A stretch of 64,000 nucleotides of DNA from CAWJMD01 sp963845675 (GTDB lineage Bacteria > Actinomycetota > Actinomycetes > Actinomycetales > CAWJMD01): NCBI GenBank assembly GCA_963845675.1, contig CAWJSX010000001.1:1798001-1862000 (forward strand). The letters are read 5' to 3'. The position numbers were made by a program, and so were the translations under genes. Numbering within the stretch: the first letter of the stretch is position 1; every line of letters begins with the position of its first letter. Below are positions 9,743-17,652 of this stretch, piece by piece. Under the pieces are notes generated by a model, which made no database searches, was not told where the DNA came from, and saw only the letters and a list, made by a program, of their open reading frames with translations.

Positions 9743-9831
9743 CGAGGTCCTCACGGTCGGGATCGTGGTCGCAGGGGCGATCATCCCGCAGGGTCGGCGG
9801 TCCGCGCGGCACCGGCTGGCAGACTCAGGGC

Positions 9832-10887
9832 ATGGACCAGGCGGACGGGACGGAGCGGGACCTGCTCATCCTGCCCAAGGCCCACCTCCACCTGCACTTC
9901 ACCGGTTCGATGCGTCAGACCACGTTGGTCGAGCTGGCCGAGGCCCACGGCGTAGGGCTGCCGGCCGTGCTGCGCCACGGCGAGCACGTGCACGTGACGC
10001 ACGACGAACGCGGGTGGTTCCGGTTCCAGCGGCTCTACGACGCGGCGCGCGCCGTCGTCCGCGACGAGGCCGCGATGCGACGCATCGTCCGCGAGGCGGC
10101 CGAGGACGACGCCGCCGAGGGGTCGGGCTGGCTCGAGCTGCAGGTGGACCCGACGTCGTACGCGCCCTTCGTGGGCGGCATCACCCCTGCTCTGGAGATC
10201 GTGCTGGACGAGGCCCGCTCGGCGACCGAGGCCACCGGCACGGCGGTGGCCATCGTCGTGGCCGCGAGCCGCATCCGGCACCCGCTCGACGCCCGCACGC
10301 TCGCGCGGCTGGCGGCTCGCCACGCAGGCGAGGGCCCGGGAACGGTCGTCGGCTTCGGCCTCAGCAACGACGAGCGGCGCGGCTGGACGTCCGACTTCGC
10401 GCCTGCGTTCGAGATCGCGCGGCGGGCGGGCCTGGCGAGCCTCCCCCACAGCGGCGAGCTGTTGGGCGCAGACCACGTGGACGTGACTCTGCGCCACCTG
10501 TCTCCCGACCGGCTGGGCCACGGGGTGCGCTCGGTCGAGGACGCGGCGGTGCTCGGTCGCATCGTCGAGGCCGGCATCGCCCTCGAGGTCTGCCCAGCCA
10601 GCAACGTGTCCCTGGGCGTCTACCCGACGATGGCGAAGGTTCCTCTGCAGCAGCTGGTCTCGGCCGGGGCCCAGGTCGCGTTGGGGGCGGACGACCCGCT
10701 GCTGTTCGGGTCGCGCCTCCTGGACCAGTACGTCAGCGCCCGCGAGGACCACGGTTTCGGGGACGGCGCGATCGCAGACCTGGCTCGGGACTCGGTCCGT
10801 GTCTCGCGGGCCCCGGAGAGCACGCGGGAGGCGTTGCTCCGGCGGATCGACGACTGGCTGACCGACGACGCCGGGACCTCGCGATGA
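9832..10887 (+). CDS. adenosine deaminase-like amidohydrolase
   Basis: The 351-residue protein shows the zinc-binding and catalytic layout of the adenosine/AMP deaminase family: the metal motif KAHLHLHFTGS near residue 16, then LPHSGEL, DRLGHGVRS with its histidine, and the final LGADDPLLF (the family normally reads two Asp here, as seen). It hydrolytically deaminates adenosine or a related nucleoside such as methylated adenine. A CAGACT hexamer six bases before the ATG could be a -10 of a leaderless transcript. It overlaps the next gene in ATGA. Confidence 0.9.
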   Translation: MDQADGTERDLLILPKAHLHLHFTGSMRQTTLVELAEAHGVGLPAVLRHGEHVHVTHDERGWFRFQRLYDAARAVVRDEAAMRRIVREAAEDDAAEGSGWLELQVDPTSYAPFVGGITPALEIVLDEARSATEATGTAVAIVVAASRIRHPLDARTLARLAARHAGEGPGTVVGFGLSNDERRGWTSDFAPAFEIARRAGLASLPHSGELLGADHVDVTLRHLSPDRLGHGVRSVEDAAVLGRIVEAGIALEVCPASNVSLGVYPTMAKVPLQQLVSAGAQVALGADDPLLFGSRLLDQYVSAREDHGFGDGAIADLARDSVRVSRAPESTREALLRRIDDWLTDDAGTSR

Positions 10888-11414
10888 CGATTCCGCCGGA
10901 CACGAAGGACTGGACATGGGTGCTCGAAAAACCTTGTCCCGAGTGCGGTTTCGACTCGAGCGCTGTCGACCTCTCAATGGTCGGAGACCTCCTCGTCAGG
11001 AACGCGGCGACATGGGGGCGCGCCCTGTCGGCTCCCGAGGTCGCGGTGCGTCCTGCTGTCGATCACTGGTCGGTGCTCGAGTACGCCTGCCACGTGCGGG
11101 ACGTCCATACGGTGATGACGGGCCGGTTGCGCGCCATGCTGACCCAGGACGATCCCGAGTTCGAGAACTGGGACCAGGACGCGGCTGCCGTCGAGGGTGG
11201 GTACGCGGCCCAGGACCCTGCACGCGTGGCCCGGGAGCTCCAGAACGGCTCCGCTGAGGCCGCCACCCTGCTCGCCGAGGTGACAGCCGCCCAGTGGGAG
11301 CGGCGTGGCCGCCGGTCGAACGGCTCGCACTTCACGGTCGACTCCCTCACTCGGTACTACGTGCACGACCTCGTCCACCACGTCTGGGACGTGACGGGGC
11401 AGCAGGCGGGCTGA
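10884..11414 (+). CDS. DinB-family (YfiT/maleylpyruvate isomerase-type) protein
   Basis: The 176-residue product starts MTIPPDTKDWTWVLE and carries the four-helix DinB fold with candidate metal-binding histidines in EYACHVRDVH and in the C-terminal YYVHDLVHHVWDV. An N-terminal CPECG pair of cysteines is common in this actinobacterial subgroup. Family members are thiol-dependent transferases, often using mycothiol or bacillithiol, but the substrate cannot be predicted. It is translationally coupled to the adenosine deaminase-like gene and is followed at one base by the CbiX-like gene. Confidence 0.85.
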   Translation: MTIPPDTKDWTWVLEKPCPECGFDSSAVDLSMVGDLLVRNAATWGRALSAPEVAVRPAVDHWSVLEYACHVRDVHTVMTGRLRAMLTQDDPEFENWDQDAAAVEGGYAAQDPARVARELQNGSAEAATLLAEVTAAQWERRGRRSNGSHFTVDSLTRYYVHDLVHHVWDVTGQQAG

Positions 11415-11415
11415 G

Positions 11416-12132
11416 ATGGGTCGCAACGTGCTCGTCTGCTGCGCGCACGGGACCGCCGACCCCGTAGGGCAGTCAGTCGTCTCGGCGCTGGTGCAGGCCG
11501 TCCGGACGGCCCGTCCGTCCGTGGATGTCCGGCCCGCGTTCGTGGACGTCCAGTATCCGCGGGTGGGGACCGTCGTCGCGGATGCCTGCTCGGACGAGTC
11601 CGTCGAGCGCGTCGTGGTGGTCCCGTTGCTGCTATCAGGTGGGTTCCACGTCCACGTCGACATCGCGGAGGGTGTTGCGGGTCAGGCGAAGGCTGTTGCC
11701 GCCCCGGCGCTCGGACCGGACTCCCGACTCGCCGGTCTGCTCGTCGAGCGATGTGTCGACGCGAGCGCGCGAGCCGGTGACGCGGTCGTCGTGGCAGCGG
11801 CCGGGTCGAGCGACTCTCGCGCGGTCGAGGACGTGCATGCCATGGCCGACCATGTCAGAGGGATCTGGCACGGGCCGGTCACCCTCGGCTTCGGGAGCTC
11901 TGCGACGCCCACGGTGGAGGAGGGCGTCTCCAAGGCACGGGCGTGGGCGTCACGGGTCGTGGTGGCGTCGTACCTGCTGGCGCCCGGCTACTTCCACGCG
12001 GCCCTGACACGGACCGGGGGCGACGTCGTGACGGCGCCGCTCGCGTACGCGGGGACAGACGGTGTCGCGCGCATCGATCGACGCCTCGTGGAGATCGTGC
12101 TGGACCGCTACGACGGGGTCGCTGGAGGCTGA
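11416..12132 (+). CDS. CbiX/SirB-like chelatase (sirohydrochlorin ferro- or cobaltochelatase family)
   Basis: The 238-residue protein has two CbiX-type half domains: the first starts VLVCCAHGTADP with the metal-binding histidine, and includes VVVVPLLLSGGFHVHVDI, where the second pair of histidines lies; the second half carries VASYLLAPGYFHAAL. In actinobacteria this enzyme inserts iron into sirohydrochlorin to make siroheme for sulfite/nitrite reductase. The siroheme consumer sir and the methyltransferase cysG lie 8-14 kb away, not adjacent. Function in siroheme synthesis is therefore inferred from family, and cobalt insertion is the alternative. Confidence 0.87.
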   Translation: MGRNVLVCCAHGTADPVGQSVVSALVQAVRTARPSVDVRPAFVDVQYPRVGTVVADACSDESVERVVVVPLLLSGGFHVHVDIAEGVAGQAKAVAAPALGPDSRLAGLLVERCVDASARAGDAVVVAAAGSSDSRAVEDVHAMADHVRGIWHGPVTLGFGSSATPTVEEGVSKARAWASRVVVASYLLAPGYFHAALTRTGGDVVTAPLAYAGTDGVARIDRRLVEIVLDRYDGVAGG

Positions 12133-12137
12133 GGTCT

Positions 12138-12173
12138 CCGTCCACAGGCTCCGGCCTTGGCGAGTTGTCCACA
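12138..12173. other. pair of DnaA-box-like sequences upstream of the DUF222 gene
   Basis: The 91-base gap after the chelatase contains TTGTCCACA (12165-12173), which equals the high-GC actinobacterial DnaA-box consensus, and CCGTCCACA (12138-12146), both followed by GGC. Two boxes are far too few for an origin, and no dnaA or dnaN gene is nearby. They may be chance, or a motif associated with DUF222/HNH genes. Confidence 0.4.
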
Positions 12174-12223
12174 GGCGCTCGGGGCCGAAAGTCGTTGTCG
12201 GTGGCGGGGTCCGGTGTCTGTGC

Positions 12224-13521
12224 ATGGACTTGAAGGGGAGCGCGGAAGACGGCGACGGCACTGCCGTAGAGGCCGCGCCGGGTGCCGCGCAGGTCGCGGC
12301 GCTGAGGTCTCGTGCGGTGCGGATGGCCGCGGACGCGGCGGGTCAGCTGCGTGAGGTGCGCGCCCTGGAGGCGGCGATCCGTGCCGACCTCGCCGCGGAC
12401 CCGCCCTCGCCGGTGGGTGACGTGCTGTTCGACGCCCACGACGCGCACGCGCTGGTGGTGCCGAGGTCGCAGTCGCGTTGGGGCTGGGTGCGGTGGCGGC
12501 GTCACGGCTGGTGTCGCTGTCGCGGCGGCTGCACGAGATCCTGCCCGACACCCTGGCCGCGCTGACCTCGGGCCGGCTGGACCTGGCCCGGGTCCGGGCC
12601 CTGGTGGACGCGACCGCGGACCTGCCGGCTGCGCACGCGCGCGCGGTCGAGCAGGTGGTGCTGCCCGGTGCGGGGGAGGCGCCCTGGGTAGGGCCGTCGA
12701 TGACGAACTGGCGCCGCCGGATCGGCCGCGCAGTCGGCCAACGCCGGGTGGCCGCGGTGTTCGACATCTTCGAGCACCTGGTCACCGGTCAGGACCCCAC
12801 GGCGGTGCTGACCTCGGTCTCCGGCAGCGCGCGTGCCACGGACGACGCGCCCCGACGCCTGCGGGGCCGGGACCGCGAGCTCGGCCTGGTCATGCACGTC
12901 GACACCTTCTTCGGCGAAGGCCCCGCCGCCGCCGACCCCGGCGAGGTCCGCGGCCTCGGCGCACCCGCCGCCATCACCCCCACCGCCGCCCGCGAGCTCG
13001 CCGCTGGGTCGCCCCGCGGCCACCGGCACCACCGTGCTGCTGGCAGACCACCACGGCCAGCTCCAGCGCCTGGTCCGGATCGGCATCGCACCCGACGGCG
13101 GCTGGACCCGCGGGACCCTCGCCGCCGCCGTCCGCGCCCGCCTCGAGCGCGAGGGCTGCGCCGCGACCATCGGCTGGAGCACTCGCGCCGCAGCCACCGA
13201 CCGGTACACCCCCACCAGGCGATCCGCGACCACGTCCGCGCCGCCTACCCCACCTGCACCAGACCCGGCTGCCACCGCAGCTCAGGCAGCTGCGACCTCG
13301 ACCACGACGACCCCTGGCCACGCGGCCCGACATCCACCACCAACCTCAACTCCAAGAGCCGCCGCTGCCACCGCTGGAAGACCCTGCAGTTCAGGCACTC
13401 CGACATGCGCACCGACGGCACCATCGACTGGACCACCACCACCGGCCTCACACTCACCCACCGCCCCGAACCACCCCCCGGCCACGGACCCGGCGAGGCC
13501 TACAGTCCGAGGCCGGAGTGA
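12224..13521 (+). CDS. DUF222/13E12-repeat HNH endonuclease-like protein (three frameshifts)
   Basis: The gene encodes an N-terminal DUF222 helical domain (RAVRMAADAAGQLREVRALE, then SRRLHEILPDTLAALTSGRL and RVRALVDATADL) and a C-terminal HNH nuclease domain (YPTCTRPGC, CDLDHDDPW, TTNLNSKSRRCHRWKT). Reading frames switch near 12470, 13010 and 13195, so as written it is broken. The nuclease core residues D-H and N are present, while the usual final HH pair reads CH. This family occurs in many copies per actinobacterial genome and its role is not established. Given the frameshifts in essential neighbours, sequencing error is at least as likely as true decay. Confidence 0.8.
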
Positions 13522-13640
13522 AGAGGGGTGACGTGAGAAGGAGCTTTGCCGTGCCTCCCGGCTCGAGTGCGATGGACTGCTGTGGCGTACACACCGCGGA
13601 GCGCCGCCGAACTCATCGGAGAAGCAGGGCACGCACCCGG

Positions 13641-14678
13641 TCAGAGCGAGCAGCCCACCAGCACGGGCTCGTTCACCAGCGTGATCCCCGTCCGCTCGCG
13701 TACACCGTCACGCACCGTCCGCGCGAGCGCGAGCAGGTCGCCGGATGTCGCGTGGCCCCGGTTCGTCAGCGCCAGAGTGTGTTTCGTCGACAGCGAGGCC
13801 GGACCCGGCAGACCGTAGCCCTTGCCGTAACCCGCCTGCTCGATCAGCCAGGCCGCACTCGTCTTGACCCCCTCGGCTGCGGGATAGGTCGGCGCCCCCT
13901 CGGGCAGCGCCTCCGCCGACTCGAGCACCGGGTTCGTGAAGAACGAGCCCGCGCTCCAGGTGTCGTGGTCCGCCTCGTCCAGCACCATCCCCTTGCCGCG
14001 GCGCAGGTCGAGCACAGCCTCCCGGACGGCGGACGCCGACGCGCGCGACCCCGGTTCCACGCCCAGCGTCCGAGCCAGCTCGGCGTACCGCACCGGCGCG
14101 GACTCCGGGCCGACCTCGAGACGGAACGTGACGTCGAGGACGACGAAACCTGCGGGGTCGGCCTTGAACCGCGAGTGCCGGTAGCCGAAGCCGCACTCGT
14201 GGTTGCTCAGGACTCGCTCCGTGCGCGCACGCCGGTCCCAGACCCGCACGGACTCGATGGTCTGGGCGACCTCCTGCCCGTAGGCACCCACGTTCTGCAC
14301 CGGGGTCGCTCCCACGGACCCGGGGATGCCCGCGAGCGCCTCCATCCCACGCAGGGACTGCTCGACCGTCCTGGCGACCAGGTCGTCCCACGGCTCACCG
14401 GCGGCGGCGGTCAGCAGCACCGTTCCAGCCCCGCCGGAGGACCCGCTGCGCTCCCACTGCAGCCCACGCGTCCGGACGCAGAGGACGGTCGAGTCGATCC
14501 CGGCGTCGTCGACCAGGAGGTTGGAGCCCCCCGCCACGAGCAGAACCGGATCACCCGAGGCGTCGGCCTCCGCGACCGCGCCGACCAGGGACTCGTGGTC
14601 CTCGGCCTCGACCATCCGGCGTCCCGGGCCGCCCACGCGCAGCGTGGTCAGCTCGGACAGTCGGCCGACGCGGCTCAC
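13641..14678 (-). CDS. murB: UDP-N-acetylenolpyruvoylglucosamine reductase
   Basis: MurB reduces UDP-GlcNAc-enolpyruvate to UDP-MurNAc with NADPH and FAD in the second committed step of peptidoglycan synthesis. The 345-residue product is intact: LTTLRVGGP and VAGGSNLLVDD for FAD binding, IPGSVGATPVQNVGAYGQE, the catalytic serine in WSAGSFFTNP, and a final glutamate in TLVNEPVLVG. The length fits type I MurB. The GTG start overlaps the stop of the MFS gene in GTGA, so the two are coupled. Confidence 0.96.
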   Translation of the reverse strand: MSRVGRLSELTTLRVGGPGRRMVEAEDHESLVGAVAEADASGDPVLLVAGGSNLLVDDAGIDSTVLCVRTRGLQWERSGSSGGAGTVLLTAAAGEPWDDLVARTVEQSLRGMEALAGIPGSVGATPVQNVGAYGQEVAQTIESVRVWDRRARTERVLSNHECGFGYRHSRFKADPAGFVVLDVTFRLEVGPESAPVRYAELARTLGVEPGSRASASAVREAVLDLRRGKGMVLDEADHDTWSAGSFFTNPVLESAEALPEGAPTYPAAEGVKTSAAWLIEQAGYGKGYGLPGPASLSTKHTLALTNRGHATSGDLLALARTVRDGVRERTGITLVNEPVLVGCSL

Positions 14679-15934
14679 GGAGCACCCTCGGGCGCCTCCG
14701 CGTGCGCACGTCCCTCACGAGGGTCGTGCGCGGGCGCGGGCGGACGTGCCGCGGGGACGGCAAGCATCGCCGGCAACGCGAGCGCTCCGACCACGAGGAG
14801 CGCGTGCAGCACCCCGATGTGGTCACCGAGGAACCCCAGCAGCGGCGGTCCGGCCAGGAAGGCGGTGTACCCGATCGATGCGACGACGCTGACCCGAGCG
14901 GCCGCGTACTCCGGCTCGTCCGCGGCAGCGCTCATGCCCACGGGGAAGCCGAGGGAGGCACCCACTCCCCAGAGCACGGCCCCGACGAAGGCGAGCCACA
15001 GCCCGGCGCCCGTCCCGAAGACGACGAGGACGGTGCCGACCGCAGCGAGGGCGAAGGCGGCGACGAGCACGCGCACCCTTCCGTACCGGTCGAGCCAGGT
15101 CGTGCCGAGCACCCGTCCGACGGTCATCGCCGACACGAAGATGGCGAACCCGAGCACGCCCAACCACGACGGCGCGTCGTAGCCGTCCACGAGTGCGACG
15201 GAGAGCCAGTCGTTGGCCGTCCCCTCGGTGAATGCGGCGGCCAGGACGATCAGGCCCACGATCAGCGTGCGGCGCTCCGTCCACGCCCTCAGGGGGTGAC
15301 GGCGAGCCACGAGACCACCGGTCTCGTCGAGCTCCTCCGTCGGGGTCTCCGCCGTCAGGAACACGCGAACACCGGCGACCGTGCCCGCGAGGACGACCCC
15401 CGCAAGCACGCTCAGGTGCAGGTAGACGGGAAGGCCCAGGTAGTCGGCCAGGGCCCCCAGGAGGGCGGCCACCACCGTCCCGAGGCTGAAGGCCGCGTGG
15501 AAGCGCGGCATGATCGTGCGCCCGAGGTGCCGTTCGACGGTGGCGCCCTCGAGGTTCATCGCCACGTCCCACGTACCGGAACCGAGCCCGACCGCGAACA
15601 GGCCGAGGCCCAGGGTCACCACGCCGGCCCCGCTCGCGCCGACCCCCGCGACGACCAGGCCGAGGGCGACGACCACGGCACCGAGGCCCACCGCGCGGTC
15701 GGCCCCGATCCGACCGGTCAGCCAGCCGGCGGACGGCAGGGCGATGACCGCGCCCGCCGACAGCCAGAGCAGCACGAGCCCGAGCTCACCGGGCGTCAGC
15801 CCGAGCTCGGCCTTGGCCGCGGGGATGCGGGACGCCCACGTCGCGAACGCCGCTCCGTTGAGGGCGAAGACGACGGCGACACCGGTCCGGGCGCGCTGCA
15901 GCGCGGTGCTACCGATGATCTGCGGGCTGCTCAC
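14675..15934 (-). CDS. major facilitator superfamily transporter
   Basis: The roughly 419-residue protein has about twelve hydrophobic helices. The MFS loop 2-3 signature is seen as GWLTGRIGADRAVG, and the charged cytoplasmic centre follows helix 6. It resembles the YbjJ-like subgroup found beside actinobacterial murB genes; the substrate is unknown. The start is placed at a GTG (VSSPQIIGSTAL), ten bases after the stop of the dehydratase gene; an upstream in-frame ATG would overlap that gene. It is probably cotranscribed from the hadA promoter through to murB. Confidence 0.88.
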   Translation of the reverse strand: MSSPQIIGSTALQRARTGVAVVFALNGAAFATWASRIPAAKAELGLTPGELGLVLLWLSAGAVIALPSAGWLTGRIGADRAVGLGAVVVALGLVVAGVGASGAGVVTLGLGLFAVGLGSGTWDVAMNLEGATVERHLGRTIMPRFHAAFSLGTVVAALLGALADYLGLPVYLHLSVLAGVVLAGTVAGVRVFLTAETPTEELDETGGLVARRHPLRAWTERRTLIVGLIVLAAAFTEGTANDWLSVALVDGYDAPSWLGVLGFAIFVSAMTVGRVLGTTWLDRYGRVRVLVAAFALAAVGTVLVVFGTGAGLWLAFVGAVLWGVGASLGFPVGMSAAADEPEYAAARVSVVASIGYTAFLAGPPLLGFLGDHIGVLHALLVVGALALPAMLAVPAARPPAPAHDPREGRAHAEAPEGAP

Positions 15935-15944
15935 GGTCCTCCGG

Positions 15945-16385
15945 TCAGGCCAGTCGGACCGAGGCCCGCGCCTTGCCCAGCACGCCGGCACCGGCGCACG
16001 TCACGGTCAGGTCGACGCGGACCGTGCCCGCGTCGGGGTCGATCTTCGCCACGGTGCCCACGATCTCGAGAACGGCCTCGCCCGGGTCCGGGACGACGAC
16101 CGGCTTCGTGAAACGGACGCCGTAGTCGACGACAGCGCCCGGGTCGCCGGCCCAGGCGCTCACGGGTGCCACGGCGACGGCCATCGTGAGCATGCCGTGG
16201 GCGATGACGTCCGGCAGACCGACCTCGGTCGCGAAGCGCGCGTTCCAGTGGATCGGGTTCTGGTCGCCGCTGGCCCCGGCGTACGCCACGAGGTGGGCAC
16301 GCGTCAGTGGTGTGCTGGTGCGCAAGACCTCCTGTCCGACGCTGAGGTCGGCCAGCACCGGGGGCTGCGTGGTGGGCGCGGTCAC
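15945..16385 (-). CDS. MaoC-like dehydratase (HadB type)
   Basis: This single hot-dog protein of 146 residues carries the hydratase 2 motif: YAGASGDQNPIHWNARFA, with the catalytic Asp and His, and GLPDVIAHGMLTM. With the neighbouring HadA-like subunit it should form a heterodimeric (3R)-hydroxyacyl-ACP/CoA dehydratase, as HadAB does in mycobacterial FAS-II. Here the partner system could serve ordinary fatty-acid metabolism. The GTG at 16385 overlaps the hadA stop. Confidence 0.9.
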   Translation of the reverse strand: MTAPTTQPPVLADLSVGQEVLRTSTPLTRAHLVAYAGASGDQNPIHWNARFATEVGLPDVIAHGMLTMAVAVAPVSAWAGDPGAVVDYGVRFTKPVVVPDPGEAVLEIVGTVAKIDPDAGTVRVDLTVTCAGAGVLGKARASVRLA

Positions 16386-16837
16386 GACTCCGCCCGCACG
16401 ACGATCGTCGACGTCGCCGTGCACACGGCGTCACCGGACTCGGTGGTCAGCTCGCTGCGGGTGGTGACCATGGCATGTCCTCCGGCCGAGCGGACCGAGT
16501 CGACATGGAGCGCCGCGACGAGGCGGTCGCCCGCGACGATCGGGCGGTGGTGGACGAAACGCTGCTCGCCGTGCACGACCCGGCTGAAGTCGATGCCCGC
16601 CTCCGGGTCGGTCACCAGTCGCGCGTCGCTGCGCTGGGCGACGATGACGGCGAAGGTCGGCGGTGCGATGACGTCGGGGTGGCCGAGGGCCCGCGCCGCC
16701 TCGGGATCGACGTGCGCGGGGTGCACGGGTCCGCCGCCGGACGTGGCCTCGGCGAACTCACGGATCTTCTCCCGTCCGACCTCGTAGACGGCGTCCGGCG
16801 GATAGACCCGCCCGACGAAGCTCTCGTTGACGCTCAT
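16382..16837 (-). CDS. HadA-type (UPF0336) dehydratase subunit
   Basis: The 151-residue hot-dog protein (NESFVGRVYPPDAVYEVGRE, APPTFAVIV, VVHGEQRFVHHRP) is of the non-catalytic, substrate-binding HadA type. It is the first gene of a leftward run hadA-hadB-MFS-murB with overlapping junctions. The gene order rpmG-hadA-hadB is shared with mycobacteria and many other actinobacteria. A TAGCGT hexamer six bases before the ATG suggests a leaderless mRNA. Confidence 0.9.
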   Translation of the reverse strand: MSVNESFVGRVYPPDAVYEVGREKIREFAEATSGGGPVHPAHVDPEAARALGHPDVIAPPTFAVIVAQRSDARLVTDPEAGIDFSRVVHGEQRFVHHRPIVAGDRLVAALHVDSVRSAGGHAMVTTRSELTTESGDAVCTATSTIVVRAES

Positions 16838-16843
16838 GGCCTC

Positions 16844-16849
16844 ACGCTA
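16844..16849 (-). promoter_or_regulatory. -10 element (TAGCGT) for a leaderless hadA transcript
   Basis: On the hadA strand TAGCGT is followed by six bases and the ATG, so transcription would start at or next to the A of the start codon. It fits the actinobacterial TANNNT consensus; no clear -35 is seen. Confidence 0.6.
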
Positions 16850-16896
16850 TCGGTCGGTCCGCCGTGCGAGACACGGCGGACAGGCGGGCGGACGCA

Positions 16897-16933
16897 CGAC
16901 AGCGGGGCCGCCCGGAGGACGGCCCCGCTGTCG
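16897..16933 (-). terminator. hairpin downstream of rpmG
   Basis: A perfect 14-bp stem (16897-16910 with 16920-16933) closes a nine-base loop, 26 bases after the rpmG stop and before the hadA promoter. It is well placed as a terminator of rpmG, although it has no U-tract. Confidence 0.75.
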
Positions 16934-16958
16934 ACGAGGTGGTGGTGGCGTCGACCGC

Positions 16959-17129
16959 TCAGCGGGTCTCGCGGTGCACGGTGTGCCGTCCGTCACGAGG
17001 GCAGTACTTCTTCATCTCGAGACGGTCGGGGTCGTTGCGACGGTTCTTCTTGGTGATGTAGTTCCGCTCCTTGCACTCCACGCAGGCCAGCGTGATCTTC
17101 GGACGGACGTCAGCGCTCTTGCTGGCCAC
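16959..17129 (-). CDS. rpmG: 50S ribosomal protein L33
   Basis: The 56-residue protein starts at a GTG at 17129 (VASKSADVRPKITLACVECK) and contains the two zinc-binding pairs in ACVECKERNY and KKYCPRDGRHTVH; the second pair here shows a single cysteine (YCPRDGR). L33 is a small large-subunit protein near the E site. The retained CVEC pair with only one downstream Cys is intermediate between the C+ and C- forms. It lies just downstream of two tRNA genes. Confidence 0.95.
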   Translation of the reverse strand: MASKSADVRPKITLACVECKERNYITKKNRRNDPDRLEMKKYCPRDGRHTVHRETR

Positions 17130-17269
17130 GGGACAAGCCTTCTCTCGCAAAGTGGGAACACGAACCAAGCAGCGCGCACGAGCACGCCGGCACAGCAGGG
17201 TAGAACGGACGGGTGGCGCACGTCGAATCCGCGACCGTGGACCAACAGAGCGCGACCGGTGTCCGTCGG

Positions 17270-17342
17270 TAGCGGGAGCGGGACTCGAACCCGCGACACA
17301 ACGATTATGAGCCGTTTGCTCTACCAACTGAGCTATCCCGCC
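17270..17342 (-). tRNA. tRNA-Met (CAT anticodon, elongator type)
   Basis: The reverse strand begins GGCGGGATAGCTCAGTTGG and shows CTCATAA as the anticodon loop, hence CAU. The acceptor closes with a G1-U72 wobble. The first pair is not the unpaired C1-A72 of initiator tRNA, and the three G-C pairs in the anticodon stem of initiators are absent. It is therefore read as elongator tRNA-Met; a tRNA-Ile2 with modified CAU is the alternative. Confidence 0.9.
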
Positions 17343-17386
17343 TGGACCGCGGGGGCCGTCCTTCCGGACCGGCTCCGCCGCATCAG

Positions 17387-17459
17387 AGCCCCCTTACGGA
17401 ATCGAACCGTAGACCTTCTCCTTACCATGGAGACGCTCTGCCGACTGAGCTAAGGGGGC
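17387..17459 (-). tRNA. tRNA-Thr (GGT anticodon)
   Basis: Acceptor GCCCCCT (from 17459) pairs with AGGGGGC at the 3' end. The D-arm AGCTCAGTCGGCAGAGC, the anticodon loop ATGGTAA (GGU) and the T-arm GGTTCGATTCC are standard. The discriminator is U, as accepted for tRNA-Thr. It lies 44 bases upstream of tRNA-Met on the same strand, probably in one transcript with rpmG. Confidence 0.96.
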
Positions 17460-17652
17460 AACGCGTCGGTCAGCGTACACGCGGCACGAGCGCCGTGAGA
17501 AATCGGTTCGCGGAAGGCATCCGCGAGTGTCGAGCGGGCGGTCTAGGCTTCCGTTTGCGGCTGGCATGTGGCCGCCGGAGGGGGTGCGTCGACCGGCGGA
17601 CCACTCCCCACCCGACGAGCTCGCCGCCGACCGGAACCCGCGGAGGATCCCC

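Noticed and set aside
12138..12173. Replication origin
   Set aside because: Only two DnaA-box-like sites, no AT-rich element, and no dnaA, dnaN, gyrB or rpmH nearby.
12224..13521. Calling the DUF222/HNH gene a true pseudogene
   Set aside because: The same kind and density of frameshift occurs in essential genes of this window, so sequence error cannot be excluded.
17527..17652. Upstream extension of the Q/G/Y-rich protein (start at 17527)
   Set aside because: The GTG at 17653 has a strong GGAGG at the right distance and begins a family-like N-terminus; the upstream part overlaps the tRNA-flanking region and has no homologous look.
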